DNA from: Burkholderiales bacterium
GTDB lineage: Bacteria > Pseudomonadota > Gammaproteobacteria > Burkholderiales > Burkholderiaceae_C
Assembly: GCA_026932235.1 (NCBI GenBank)
Contig: JAIXKR010000162.1
Coordinates: forward strand, 191,970 to 237,902
Direction of reading: 5' to 3'
Length of the DNA stretch: 45,933 nucleotides
The notes beneath the pieces were generated by a model. The model was not told where the DNA came from. It saw only the letters and a program-made list of their open reading frames with translations, and did no database searches. The translations under genes were made by a program, and so were the position numbers. Of the stretch, positions 15,940 through 24,300 are shown in pieces (the stretch's first letter is position 1; each line of letters opens with the position of its first letter).

Positions 15940-18003
15940 ATGACCGCCCCACCCGCATTCACCACCCTCCTCTCGCCGCTGCGGCTGGGCGCCCATACCG
16001 TGCGCAACCGCACCCTGATGGGTTCGATGCACACCGGCCTCGACGGTCTGGAGCGCGGTGTCGAGCGGCTCGCCGCCTTCTACGCCGAACGCGCACGCGG
16101 CGGCGCCGCGTTGATCGTGACCGGCGGCTTCGCAATGAACCTGGAGGCGCTGCTGGACGACCACGGCCCCCGGCTCATGACACCAGAACAAGCCCATGCG
16201 CTGCGGCCCATCCCGCACGCGGTGCATGCCGAAGGCGGCAAGATCCTGCTGCAGGTGCTGCATACCGGACGCTACGGCAAGACGGCGCAACTCGTCGGCG
16301 CGTCCAGCATTCCGTCGCCGATCAACCGCCGCGTGCCGCGCACCCTGAGCACCGCCGAGGTCTGGCAAACGATCGACGACTTCGTCAACTGTGCCGAACT
16401 GGCGATGCAAGCCGGCTTCGACGGCGTCGAGGTGATGGCCTCGGAAGGCTACTTGATCAACCAGTTCACCACCACGCGCTGCAACAACCGAACCGACGAA
16501 TTTGGCGGCAGCATGGCCAACCGCCACCGCCTGCCGGTGGAAATCGTGCGCCGCACTCGCCGGCGGCTGGGGCCCGAGGCCCTGATCATGTACCGCCTGT
16601 CGGCGCTCGACCTGGTCGAGGGCGGCGCACCGGCGCACGAGGTCATCGCGCTGGCTCAGGCCGTCGAGGCCGCCGGCGCCGACGTCATCAACACCGGGTT
16701 CGGCTGGCACGAGGCCAAAGTCCCGACCATCGCCTACCTGGTGCCGCGCGCCGCCTTTCGTTTCGCCGCGGCACGCATCAAGCGTGCCATCGGCATCCCG
16801 CTGATCGTCTCCAACCGCATCAACACCCCGGACGTGGCCGAGGAGATCCTGGCCAGCGGCGACGCGGACATGGTGTCGATGGCGCGGCCGTTCCTGGCCG
16901 ACGCCGACTTCGTGCGCAAGGCGGCGGCCGGTCGCCCGGACACCATCAATACCTGCATCGCCTGCAACCAGGCTTGCCTGGACTTCATCTTCAACGGCCG
17001 GCCCACGTCCTGCCTGGTCAACCCACGCGCTGGTCGCGAGTTGGAGTTCCTTCAGATGCCGGCGCCCAAGGCCAAGCATCGCGTCGCGGTCGTCGGCGCC
17101 GGGGCGGCCGGGCTGGCCTGCGCGGTGACCGCAGCGGAGCGCGGCCATGAGGTGACGCTGTACGAGGCCGCCCCGTCCATTGGTGGCCAGCTCAACCTGG
17201 CTCGCGCGGTGCCTGGCAAGGAGGAGTTCCACGAGCTGGTTCGCTACTTCGAAGCCCGCACGGAGCAAGAGGGAGTGCAACTGCGCCTCGGCCAGCGGCC
17301 GGGCGCGGACGAACTGGCTGCGGCGAAGTTCGACCACATCGTCGTGGCCACCGGCGTGCGTCCGCGTTCCCCACGAATCGAAGGCCTGGACCATCCCAAG
17401 GTGATGGGCTATGCCGACCTGCTCTCGGGGCGCAGGCAGGCGGGCCGTCGCGTGGCCATCATCGGCGCGGGCGGCATCGGCTTCGACGTGGCCGAGTACC
17501 TGCTTCACGAGCTGGCGCCCCATGGTGCAGAGAACAGTGCCGACCACGGCGCCGCCGAGGGCGTCGGCGCCTTCTTCTCCGAATGGGGCGTCGACACCGC
17601 GCCCGACGCACCCGGCGGCCTGAAGCCGCCGCTGTCACCCCGGCCGCTTCGCAGCGTCACGCTGCTGCAGCGCAAGCCGGAGAAGCCCGGCCGCACGCTG
17701 GGCCTGTCGACCGGCTGGGCGCTGCGCGCCCGGCTCGAACAGCGCGGGCTGCAGACCCTGTCGGGCTGCACTTATGAACGCATCGACGACGCCGGGTTGC
17801 ACCTGCGCGTCGGCGCGGAGGCCCGCGTGCTGGACGTCGACACCATCGTCATCTGCGCCGGGCAGGAGTCCGAGACCACGCTGGCCGACGCCTTGCGCAG
17901 CCAGGGGCTGGCACCCCAGGTCATCGGCGGCGCCGAGCTTGCCGCCGAACTCGATGCACTGCGTGCCATCGACCAGGGCACGCGCCTGGCCATGACCTTT
18001 TAG
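15940..18003 (+). CDS. 2,4-dienoyl-CoA reductase (FadH-like FMN/FAD/4Fe-4S enzyme)
   Basis: A 687-residue enzyme with the FadH layout: an N-terminal FMN TIM barrel (1 to about 335), a 4Fe-4S motif (Cys339, 342, 346 and 358, the E. coli FadH spacing) and an FAD/NAD(P) part starting at VAVVGAGAAGLAC. The FadH catalytic residues align: Tyr171 in SEGYLINQF and His257 in GWHEAKVPTI. It should reduce a 2,4-dienoyl-CoA, removing double bonds that block beta-oxidation of unsaturated or ring-derived acids. An acidic, Pro-rich insert (about 525-570) makes it slightly longer than E. coli FadH. First gene of the 17.5-kb run; related ring-reducing flavoenzymes are the main alternative. Confidence 0.9.
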   Translation: MTAPPAFTTLLSPLRLGAHTVRNRTLMGSMHTGLDGLERGVERLAAFYAERARGGAALIVTGGFAMNLEALLDDHGPRLMTPEQAHALRPIPHAVHAEGGKILLQVLHTGRYGKTAQLVGASSIPSPINRRVPRTLSTAEVWQTIDDFVNCAELAMQAGFDGVEVMASEGYLINQFTTTRCNNRTDEFGGSMANRHRLPVEIVRRTRRRLGPEALIMYRLSALDLVEGGAPAHEVIALAQAVEAAGADVINTGFGWHEAKVPTIAYLVPRAAFRFAAARIKRAIGIPLIVSNRINTPDVAEEILASGDADMVSMARPFLADADFVRKAAAGRPDTINTCIACNQACLDFIFNGRPTSCLVNPRAGRELEFLQMPAPKAKHRVAVVGAGAAGLACAVTAAERGHEVTLYEAAPSIGGQLNLARAVPGKEEFHELVRYFEARTEQEGVQLRLGQRPGADELAAAKFDHIVVATGVRPRSPRIEGLDHPKVMGYADLLSGRRQAGRRVAIIGAGGIGFDVAEYLLHELAPHGAENSADHGAAEGVGAFFSEWGVDTAPDAPGGLKPPLSPRPLRSVTLLQRKPEKPGRTLGLSTGWALRARLEQRGLQTLSGCTYERIDDAGLHLRVGAEARVLDVDTIVICAGQESETTLADALRSQGLAPQVIGGAELAAELDALRAIDQGTRLAMTF

Positions 18004-18020
18004 GCCCCGAGACCAAGAAG

Positions 18021-19187
18021 ATGGACTTCAGCGACAACCGCGAACACGAGGCCATCCGCGAGGCGATCGGCCGCATCTGCGCCAACTTCGGCGACGACTA
18101 CTGGCTGCAGCGCGACCGCGACGGCGGGTTCCCGCACGAGCTGTACGACGCCCTCGCCGCCGGAGGCTGGCTGGGCATCTGCATGCCGACGGAGTACGGC
18201 GGCAGCGGCATGGGCATCGCCGAAGCGACGGTCATGATGACCGCCATCGCTCGCTCGGGCGCCGGGCTGTCGGGGGCCTCGTCGGTGCACATGAACATCT
18301 TCGGCCTGCAGCCGGTGGTCGTGTTCGGCAGCGATGCGCAGAAACGCCGCATGTTGCCGCCGCTGATCGCCGGCAAGGAAAAGGCCTGCTTCGCCGTCAC
18401 CGAGCCCAACACCGGCCTGAACACCACCAAACTCAAGACGCGCGCCGAACACCGGGGCGACCACTACGTCCTGTCGGGGCAGAAGGTCTGGATCTCGACC
18501 GCCCAGGTGGCCAACAAGATGCTGATCCTGGCCCGCACCACCGCCGCCGAGGACTGCCCGAAACCGACGCTCGGCCTGAGCCTGTTCTACACCGACCTCG
18601 ACCGCCAGTTCGTCGAGGTGCGCGAGATCGACAAGATGGGTCGCAAGGCCGTCGATTCCAACCAGCTGTTCATCGACGGGCTGAAGGTGCCGGTCGAAGA
18701 CCGCATCGGCGAGGAGGGACGCGGCTTCGAGTACATCTTGCACGGCATGAACCCCGAGCGCATCCTGATCGCCGGCGAGGCCGTCGGCCTGGGCCAGGCG
18801 GCGCTGGAGCGGGCCGTCAAGTACGCCAGCGAACGCATCGTCTTCGACCGCCCGATCGGCCAGAACCAGGCCATCCAGCACCCGCTGGCGCAGTCATGGA
18901 TGGAACTCGAGGCGGCATGGCTGATGGCCATGCGCGGCGCCTGGAAGTACGACCATAAGCTGAACTGCGGCGCCGACGCCAATGCCGCCAAGTACATGGC
19001 CGCCGAGGCCGGCTTCAACGCTTGCCAGCGTGCCATGGCCACGCTGGGCGGCTTCGGATACGCCAAGGAGTACCAGGTCGAGCGCTACCTGCGCGAAATG
19101 CTGATCCCGCGCGTGGCCCCCATCAGCCCGCAGCTGATCCTGTGCTTCATCGCCGAGAAGGTGCTGGGCCTGCCCAAGTCATATTGA
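18021..19187 (+). CDS. acyl-CoA dehydrogenase
   Basis: A 388-residue acyl-CoA dehydrogenase with CFAVTEPNTGLNT in the flavin loop and KVWISTAQ. The C-terminal segment lacks the usual E-G-T-x-E/Q motif and reads IPRVAPISPQL instead. A Glu is present at position 246 in NPERILIAGEAVG, the place of the catalytic base in isovaleryl-CoA and long-chain dehydrogenases, so activity is likely. Its ending (IAEKVLGLPKSY) groups it with the partial ACAD at 1-71 and the one at 24301. It lies 17 bases after the FadH-like gene. The substrate is likely a branched or alicyclic acyl-CoA, judged from context only. Confidence 0.9.
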   Translation: MDFSDNREHEAIREAIGRICANFGDDYWLQRDRDGGFPHELYDALAAGGWLGICMPTEYGGSGMGIAEATVMMTAIARSGAGLSGASSVHMNIFGLQPVVVFGSDAQKRRMLPPLIAGKEKACFAVTEPNTGLNTTKLKTRAEHRGDHYVLSGQKVWISTAQVANKMLILARTTAAEDCPKPTLGLSLFYTDLDRQFVEVREIDKMGRKAVDSNQLFIDGLKVPVEDRIGEEGRGFEYILHGMNPERILIAGEAVGLGQAALERAVKYASERIVFDRPIGQNQAIQHPLAQSWMELEAAWLMAMRGAWKYDHKLNCGADANAAKYMAAEAGFNACQRAMATLGGFGYAKEYQVERYLREMLIPRVAPISPQLILCFIAEKVLGLPKSY

Positions 19188-19227
19188 TCCTTCGAAACCC
19201 GCAACCCGCACCATCGCATCGCGTCCC

Positions 19228-20415
19228 ATGTCCGCCGTCATCGCCGATCCAGACCGCCCGCAGCAACTCGAAATGCTGCGCTCCAGCGCCCTCACCTTCG
19301 CCACCCGGGAATCACCTGCCACGCGCGCGCGCGCGCTGCGCTCCAAGGCGCCGGGCTTCGACCTGCGCTTCTGGAATGCCTTGGCAACTCAGGGCTGGAC
19401 CGGGCTGCTGGTGCCCGAGTCCGCCGGCGGCTACGGACAGGGCTTTGCCGAGATGGCCGAAGTGGCCGCGGCTCTGGCCGCGCAGGCCGCACCCGAGCCC
19501 GTGACCCCGGTGCTGGTGTTCGCCGGCCGCCTGCTGCAGAGTTGCGCCGGCAGCACGACGGCGAACGCACTGCTCGCGGAGTTGGGCGATGGCCGCGCGC
19601 TGCCCGCCGTGGCCTGGCAGGAGGACGCCTCCGGCGCTGCCAGCTTCGACGCTCGGGGCCGCCCCGCCGAACCGGCCGCGGTCTGTGTTCGCGAGGGCGA
19701 TCAGCTCATGCTGCGCGGGGGCAAGCGTCACGTCCGGCCGGGCGCGGCCGCCACCGGCTACATCGTCAGCGCTTCATCGTCGGAGGGCATGGCGCTGGTC
19801 TGGCTGCCCGCGCAGTGCGCTGGGCTGGTCAGGAACGTGGACCGGCTCGCCGATGGCACGTTCGCCGCGCGCCTGCAGTTCGACAACGTCACCGTGCCTG
19901 CGACCCACCTGCTGGCCATCGGCCCGGCCGCAGGCGACGCGCTCGCCGCGGCCTACGACGAAACGCTGGTGCTGACCGGCGTCGAGCTGGTGTCGGTGGC
20001 CAGACGGATGCTGTCGATGACGCTGGACTACCTGCGCACGCGCAAGCAGTTCGGCAAGCCGATCGGCAGCTTCCAGGCCTTGCAGCACCGCGCGGTGGAC
20101 ATGCTGATCCAGCAGGAACTGAGCGCCGCCCTCGTCGCCCAGGTGCTGGCCGAACTCGACCGGGGCTGCGCCGGCAGCGAGCGGGCATTGCTCGCCGCCC
20201 GCGTCAAGGCGCGCTGCTCGGAGGCCGCGCTGACGATCGCCCGTGAGTCGATCCAGCTGCACGGGGCCATCGGCGTCACGGACGACTGCGACCTGGGTCT
20301 GTACGTGCAGCGCGCGCTGGTGCTGTCGGCCTGGCTGGGCAACGCCGGCGTGCAACGCCGCCGCTTCGCGGCCCTGAGCCGCAACGCTGCGCGGCTGCCG
20401 GGAGCCTCTGAATGA
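19228..20415 (+). CDS. acyl-CoA dehydrogenase, probable non-catalytic subunit of a heteromeric pair
   Basis: A 395-residue ACAD-fold protein with LVPESAGGYGQGFAEMAEV near the N-terminus, RKQFGKPIGSFQALQHRAVDM and HGAIGVTDDCDLGLYVQRA at the C-terminal domain. The flavin loop in the middle is divergent, and neither the Glu before GT nor the isovaleryl-type Glu is recognisable. The stop overlaps the next ACAD start (ATGA). Such pairs form alpha2beta2 dehydrogenases in steroid side-chain degradation and probably in PimCD-type pimeloyl-CoA oxidation, where one subunit lacks the base. I infer the same here. The start ATG at 19228 leaves a 40-base gap after the previous ACAD. Confidence 0.87.
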   Translation: MSAVIADPDRPQQLEMLRSSALTFATRESPATRARALRSKAPGFDLRFWNALATQGWTGLLVPESAGGYGQGFAEMAEVAAALAAQAAPEPVTPVLVFAGRLLQSCAGSTTANALLAELGDGRALPAVAWQEDASGAASFDARGRPAEPAAVCVREGDQLMLRGGKRHVRPGAAATGYIVSASSSEGMALVWLPAQCAGLVRNVDRLADGTFAARLQFDNVTVPATHLLAIGPAAGDALAAAYDETLVLTGVELVSVARRMLSMTLDYLRTRKQFGKPIGSFQALQHRAVDMLIQQELSAALVAQVLAELDRGCAGSERALLAARVKARCSEAALTIARESIQLHGAIGVTDDCDLGLYVQRALVLSAWLGNAGVQRRRFAALSRNAARLPGASE

Positions 20416-21566
20416 GCACCACCGACTGGAACAGCCTGGACACCGAGGACTTCCGCGCCAGGGTGCGCAGTTTCTTCGAGCACAACTACCCCGAAGCCCT
20501 GCGTTACCCCAAACGTCGCCTGCGCTGGGCCGAGATCCGAGACTGGACGCTCAAGCTTTCGGCCCAGGGCTGGCTGGCGCCGAGCTGGCCGGTGCGCTAC
20601 GGCGGCATGGGTCTGGCGCCCGACAAGCTGATTGCCTTCATCGAGGAGCAGGAGCGTCACGGGGTCGCCCGGGCGCCGGACATGGGCATTTCCATGGTCG
20701 GCCCGCTGCTCATCCAGCACGGCAGCGACGAACAACGCGCGCACTACCTGCCCCGAATCCTGTCGTGCGAGGACATCTGGTGCCAGGGCTATTCCGAGCC
20801 CAACTCGGGCTCCGACCTGGCGAGCCTGCGCACCGAGGCGGTGGAAGACGGCGACGACTTCGTCGTCAATGGCCAGAAGACCTGGACCACGCTGGCCCAG
20901 GACGCCACCCACATCTTCCTGCTCGTGCGCACCGACAAGAACGCGAAGAAGCAGGAGGGCATCAGCTTCCTGCTCGCCGACATGAAGACGCCGGGCATCA
21001 CCGTGCGCCCGATCCGCAACATCGCCGGCAACGAGGACTTCTGCGAGGTCTTCTTCGACAACGTGCGCGTCCCGCGCAGCCAGCGCGTCGGCGAGCTGAA
21101 CAAGGGCTGGACGATCGCCAAGGCGCTGCTCAGCTTCGAACGCATCTTCCTCGGCAGCCCCAAGCAGAGCCAGTACGCGCTGGCCCGGGTGCGCGAGGCA
21201 GCCGAACTGCTGGGCTTGTTCGACGATCCCGTGTTCATCGATCGCTACACGCAGCTGGCGCTGGACGTGGCCGATCTGGGGACGCTGTACACCCGTTTCG
21301 TCGACCAGGTCAAACGCGGCGAGACGCTGGGCCCCGACGTGTCGATACTGAAAGTCTTCGCCACCGAGACCTATTCGCGCCTGGCCAACCTGCTGGTCGA
21401 GATCGCCGGCGCCAGCGGCGGCACGCCGGGTGACATCGAGGTCGAGGGCGGCTGCATCGATGTGCTGACCACCTTCTACAACGCCCGGCCCGCCACCATC
21501 TACGGCGGCAGCAACGAGATCCAGCGCAACATTCTCGCCACCCAAGTGCTGCAGCTGCCGGCCTGA
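20412..21566 (+). CDS. acyl-CoA dehydrogenase, probable catalytic subunit of a heteromeric pair
   Basis: A 384-residue ACAD with WLAPSWPVRYGGMG, QGYSEPNSGSDLASL in the flavin loop and QKTWTTLAQDA. The likely base is Glu243 in LLSFERIFLG. The C-terminal motif TIYGGSNEIQRNILA has Gly where medium-chain enzymes have Glu, as in the FadE proteins of steroid degradation. It is translationally coupled to the preceding ACAD, which appears to lack a base, so the two probably form one heterotetramer. This class of enzyme takes bulky or dicarboxylyl CoA esters; with the BadI-like ring opener in the same cluster, a pimeloyl-CoA-like substrate is a reasonable guess. Confidence 0.9.
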   Translation: MSTTDWNSLDTEDFRARVRSFFEHNYPEALRYPKRRLRWAEIRDWTLKLSAQGWLAPSWPVRYGGMGLAPDKLIAFIEEQERHGVARAPDMGISMVGPLLIQHGSDEQRAHYLPRILSCEDIWCQGYSEPNSGSDLASLRTEAVEDGDDFVVNGQKTWTTLAQDATHIFLLVRTDKNAKKQEGISFLLADMKTPGITVRPIRNIAGNEDFCEVFFDNVRVPRSQRVGELNKGWTIAKALLSFERIFLGSPKQSQYALARVREAAELLGLFDDPVFIDRYTQLALDVADLGTLYTRFVDQVKRGETLGPDVSILKVFATETYSRLANLLVEIAGASGGTPGDIEVEGGCIDVLTTFYNARPATIYGGSNEIQRNILATQVLQLPA

Positions 21567-21621
21567 CACGCGGCGATTCACCGCCGATTCATTGCATTCA
21601 ACGAGACAGGAGTTTGGAACC

Positions 21622-22542
21622 ATGAACCAAGGCACGATGCTGGAAGGCAAAGTGGCGGTGATCACCGGCTCGGGCCGCGGCATCGGCCGCGACATCGCGC
21701 TGCAGATGGCGGCCCAGGGCGCCAGGATCGTCATCAACGACATCGGTGCTTCGGTCAGCGGCGAAGGCAGTGACGCCAGCCCCGGCCAGCAGGTGGTGGA
21801 CGAGATCAAGGCCGGCGGCGGCGAGGCGGTGCTCTCCACCGACAGCGTGTCCGACTGGAAGGCGGCCAACCGCATCATCCAGTGCGCCGCAGACAGCTTC
21901 GGCCGCATCGACATCGTCGTCAACAACGCCGGCATCCTGCGTGACAGGCTGTTCTTCAACATGTCGATCGAGGAGTGGCACGCCGTGATCGACGTCCACC
22001 TGCACGGCACGTTCTACGTCTCGCGCGCCGCGGCACCGCACTTCAAGACGCAACAGTCGGGTGCCTATGTGCACATGACATCCACCTCGGGCCTGATCGG
22101 CAATCTGGGCCAGGCCAACTACGGTGCTGCCAAGCTCGGCATCGTGGCCCTGTCGCGCTCGATCGCGGGCGACATGAAGCGCTACAACGTGCGCTCCAAC
22201 TGCATCTCGCCGTTCGCATGGAGCCGCATGATCGGCTCGATCCCGACCGAGACGCCTGAGCAACAGGCGCGTGTCGAGAAACTCAAGAAACTCGACACCG
22301 CGCAGATCGCTCCGGTGGCCGCCTTTCTCGCCAGCGACGCCGCGGCCGAGGTGACGGCGCAGATCTTCGCCGTGCGCGGCAACGAGATCTTCCTGATGAG
22401 CCAGCCGCGCCCGGTGCGCGGCATGCACACTGCAGAAGGCTGGACGCCCGAGACCATTGCCGAGCGCGTGCTGCCGGCCATGAAGCAGAGCTTCTTCCCC
22501 CTGGAGACGTCGAACGTCGTCTTCTCCTGGGATCCGGTCTGA
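21622..22542 (+). CDS. SDR dehydrogenase, MFE-2-type 3-hydroxyacyl-CoA dehydrogenase
   Basis: A 306-residue SDR with ITGSGRGIGRDIA (cofactor binding), NNAGILRDRLF, and the catalytic Ser and Tyr-x3-Lys in TSTSGLIGNLG and NYGAAKLG. The NAGILRD-x-x-F segment and the length fit the dehydrogenase part of peroxisomal MFE-2-like proteins, which oxidise (3R)-hydroxyacyl-CoA. A MaoC-type hydratase follows 10 bases downstream, giving the matching hydratase/dehydrogenase pair found in MFE-2. The ATG at 21622 has AGGAG upstream; an earlier in-frame start at 21592 lacks one. The last 60 residues extend beyond the usual SDR fold. Confidence 0.88.
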   Translation: MNQGTMLEGKVAVITGSGRGIGRDIALQMAAQGARIVINDIGASVSGEGSDASPGQQVVDEIKAGGGEAVLSTDSVSDWKAANRIIQCAADSFGRIDIVVNNAGILRDRLFFNMSIEEWHAVIDVHLHGTFYVSRAAAPHFKTQQSGAYVHMTSTSGLIGNLGQANYGAAKLGIVALSRSIAGDMKRYNVRSNCISPFAWSRMIGSIPTETPEQQARVEKLKKLDTAQIAPVAAFLASDAAAEVTAQIFAVRGNEIFLMSQPRPVRGMHTAEGWTPETIAERVLPAMKQSFFPLETSNVVFSWDPV

Positions 22543-22552
22543 GGTCGACACG

Positions 22553-23410
22553 ATGGCGATCGACTACGACAAGCTGATGGCCTGGCCCTTCGAGGACGTG
22601 CGCCATCGCTACACCCGGCGCGACACCATGCTGTATGCGCTCGGGCTGGGTCTGGGCGCCGACCCCACCGACGAGGGTGAACTGCGCTACGTCTACGAGA
22701 AGGATCTGGTCACGCTGCCGACGCTGCCGGTCGTGCTCGGCTACCCCGGCATGTGGCTGAAGGACCCGGCCACCGGCGTCGACGCGGTGCGCCTGGTCCA
22801 TGGCGAGCAGAGCCTGACGATCCACCGCCACCCGGCGCCCGAGGGCGAAGTGATCGGCCGCACCCGGGTCACCGGCATCGTCGACAAGGGCACCGGCAAG
22901 GGCGCGCTCATCTACACCGAACGCCGCATCACCGACGCCGCCAGCGGCGAGCCGATCGCCACGCTCGGCTCCACCACCTTCTGCCGCGCCGACGGCGGCT
23001 TCGGCGGGCCAACCGGACCGACCAAGCCGGTGCACGAGTTGCCGACGCGAGCGCCGGACCACGTCGTCGATCGCAAGACCCCGCCCGGCCTGGCCCTGAT
23101 CTATCGGCTGTCGGGCGACTACAACCCGCTGCACGCCGAGCCCGCCCTGGCCCGCGCCGCAGGATTCGAGCGCCCCATCCTGCACGGCCTGGCCACCTAC
23201 GGTATCGCCGGCTGGGCGATCACCCAAGCGGCCGGCGCAGGCGACCCCGCGCGCATCGTCTCGATCGAGACGCGTTTCTCGTCACCGGTCTATCCCGGCG
23301 AGACGATCAGTACCGAGGTCTGGCTCGACGGCGGCGTCGTGTCGTTCCGGGCGCGTGTCGTCGAGCGCGATGTCGTCGTGCTCAACAACGGCCGCGCCGC
23401 ACTGCGCTGA
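22553..23410 (+). CDS. MaoC-family enoyl-CoA hydratase 2 (two hotdog domains)
   Basis: A 285-residue double-hotdog hydratase resembling the hydratase-2 part of MFE-2. The C-terminal domain has the full hydratase-2 motif: GDYNPLHAEP with Asp189, Asn191 and His194, followed by GFERPILHGLATYG. It should add water to a trans-2-enoyl-CoA to give the (3R)-hydroxyacyl-CoA, which the preceding SDR can oxidise. Cytoplasmic; the start is 10 bases after the SDR stop. The N-terminal domain (1 to about 150) is a degenerate hotdog that normally forms the acyl-binding tunnel for long or bulky chains. Confidence 0.9.
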   Translation: MAIDYDKLMAWPFEDVRHRYTRRDTMLYALGLGLGADPTDEGELRYVYEKDLVTLPTLPVVLGYPGMWLKDPATGVDAVRLVHGEQSLTIHRHPAPEGEVIGRTRVTGIVDKGTGKGALIYTERRITDAASGEPIATLGSTTFCRADGGFGGPTGPTKPVHELPTRAPDHVVDRKTPPGLALIYRLSGDYNPLHAEPALARAAGFERPILHGLATYGIAGWAITQAAGAGDPARIVSIETRFSSPVYPGETISTEVWLDGGVVSFRARVVERDVVVLNNGRAALR

Positions 23411-23450
23411 GTTGCGAACTTCTCTTCCACCCTGCAACAGGACCATTCCC

Positions 23451-24254
23451 ATGAACTACTCCGACTTCCAGTTCCTCCAGTTCGACCACAAGCCCAACGG
23501 CATCCTGCTGATCACCATCAACCGCCCGGAGGTGATGAACGCCACCAACGCGCGGCTGCACTGGGAACTGACCAAGGTGTGGGGTGTGGCCAACGACGAC
23601 CCGAAGACCAAGGTGGTCGTCATCACCGGCGCCGGCGACAAGGCGTTCTCGGCCGGCGGCGATCTGAACTGGGTCAACGACATGGTCGGCAACCCCGCGA
23701 CCATCGGCAACGTGATGAACGAGGCCTCCGACATCGTCTACAACGTGATGGCCTGCGACAAGCCGGTGATCTCGGCGATCAACGGCGTGGCGGTCGGCGC
23801 GGGCCTGGCCGTGGCGATGATGGCCGACATCAGCATCATGGCCGAGGAAGCCAAGATCACCGATGGCCATGTCAAGCTCGGCGTGGCCGCCGGTGACCAC
23901 GCCGCGATCTGCTGGCCGCTGCTGTGCGGCATGGCGAAGGCCAAGTACTACCTAATGACGGCCGAATTCGTGTCCGGCAAGGAAGCCGAGCGCATCGGCC
24001 TGGTGAGCCTGTGCGTGCCGCGTGCGCAACTGATGGACAAGGCGATGGAAGTGGCCAACAAGCTGGCCTCGGGCAGCCAGCAGGCGATCCGCTTCACGAA
24101 GCGCTCGCTCAACGGGTGGATGAACATGGCGCGCCCGATCTTCGAGAGCTCGCTGGCCATGGAGATGCTGTGCTTCTTCGGCGACGACGCGAAGGAAGGC
24201 GTGGCCGCGGTGCGCGAGAAGCGCGCCGCGAACTTCCCGTCGGCCAAGGTCTGA
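23451..24254 (+). CDS. crotonase-superfamily protein lacking both classical hydratase Glu residues
   Basis: A 267-residue crotonase with the N-terminal [17 protein letters not shown] (oxyanion loop) and the [15 protein letters not shown] turn. At the positions of the two catalytic glutamates of rat enoyl-CoA hydratase (Glu144 and Glu164) I read Ala120 and His140 (TDGHVKLG), so water addition by the standard mechanism is unlikely. The [20 protein letters not shown] stretch recalls a widespread but poorly defined subgroup. It may be an isomerase, decarboxylase, hydrolase or C-C lyase. It lies between the MaoC hydratase and an ACAD, with gaps of 40 and 46 bases, so it probably acts in the same chain. 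Confidence 0.87.
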   Translation: MNYSDFQFLQFDHKPNGILLITINRPEVMNATNARLHWELTKVWGVANDDPKTKVVVITGAGDKAFSAGGDLNWVNDMVGNPATIGNVMNEASDIVYNVMACDKPVISAINGVAVGAGLAVAMMADISIMAEEAKITDGHVKLGVAAGDHAAICWPLLCGMAKAKYYLMTAEFVSGKEAERIGLVSLCVPRAQLMDKAMEVANKLASGSQQAIRFTKRSLNGWMNMARPIFESSLAMEMLCFFGDDAKEGVAAVREKRAANFPSAKV

Positions 24255-24300
24255 GCGCAACGCACGACGGCAGCACCGCATCACGTCACAGGAGTCACGC

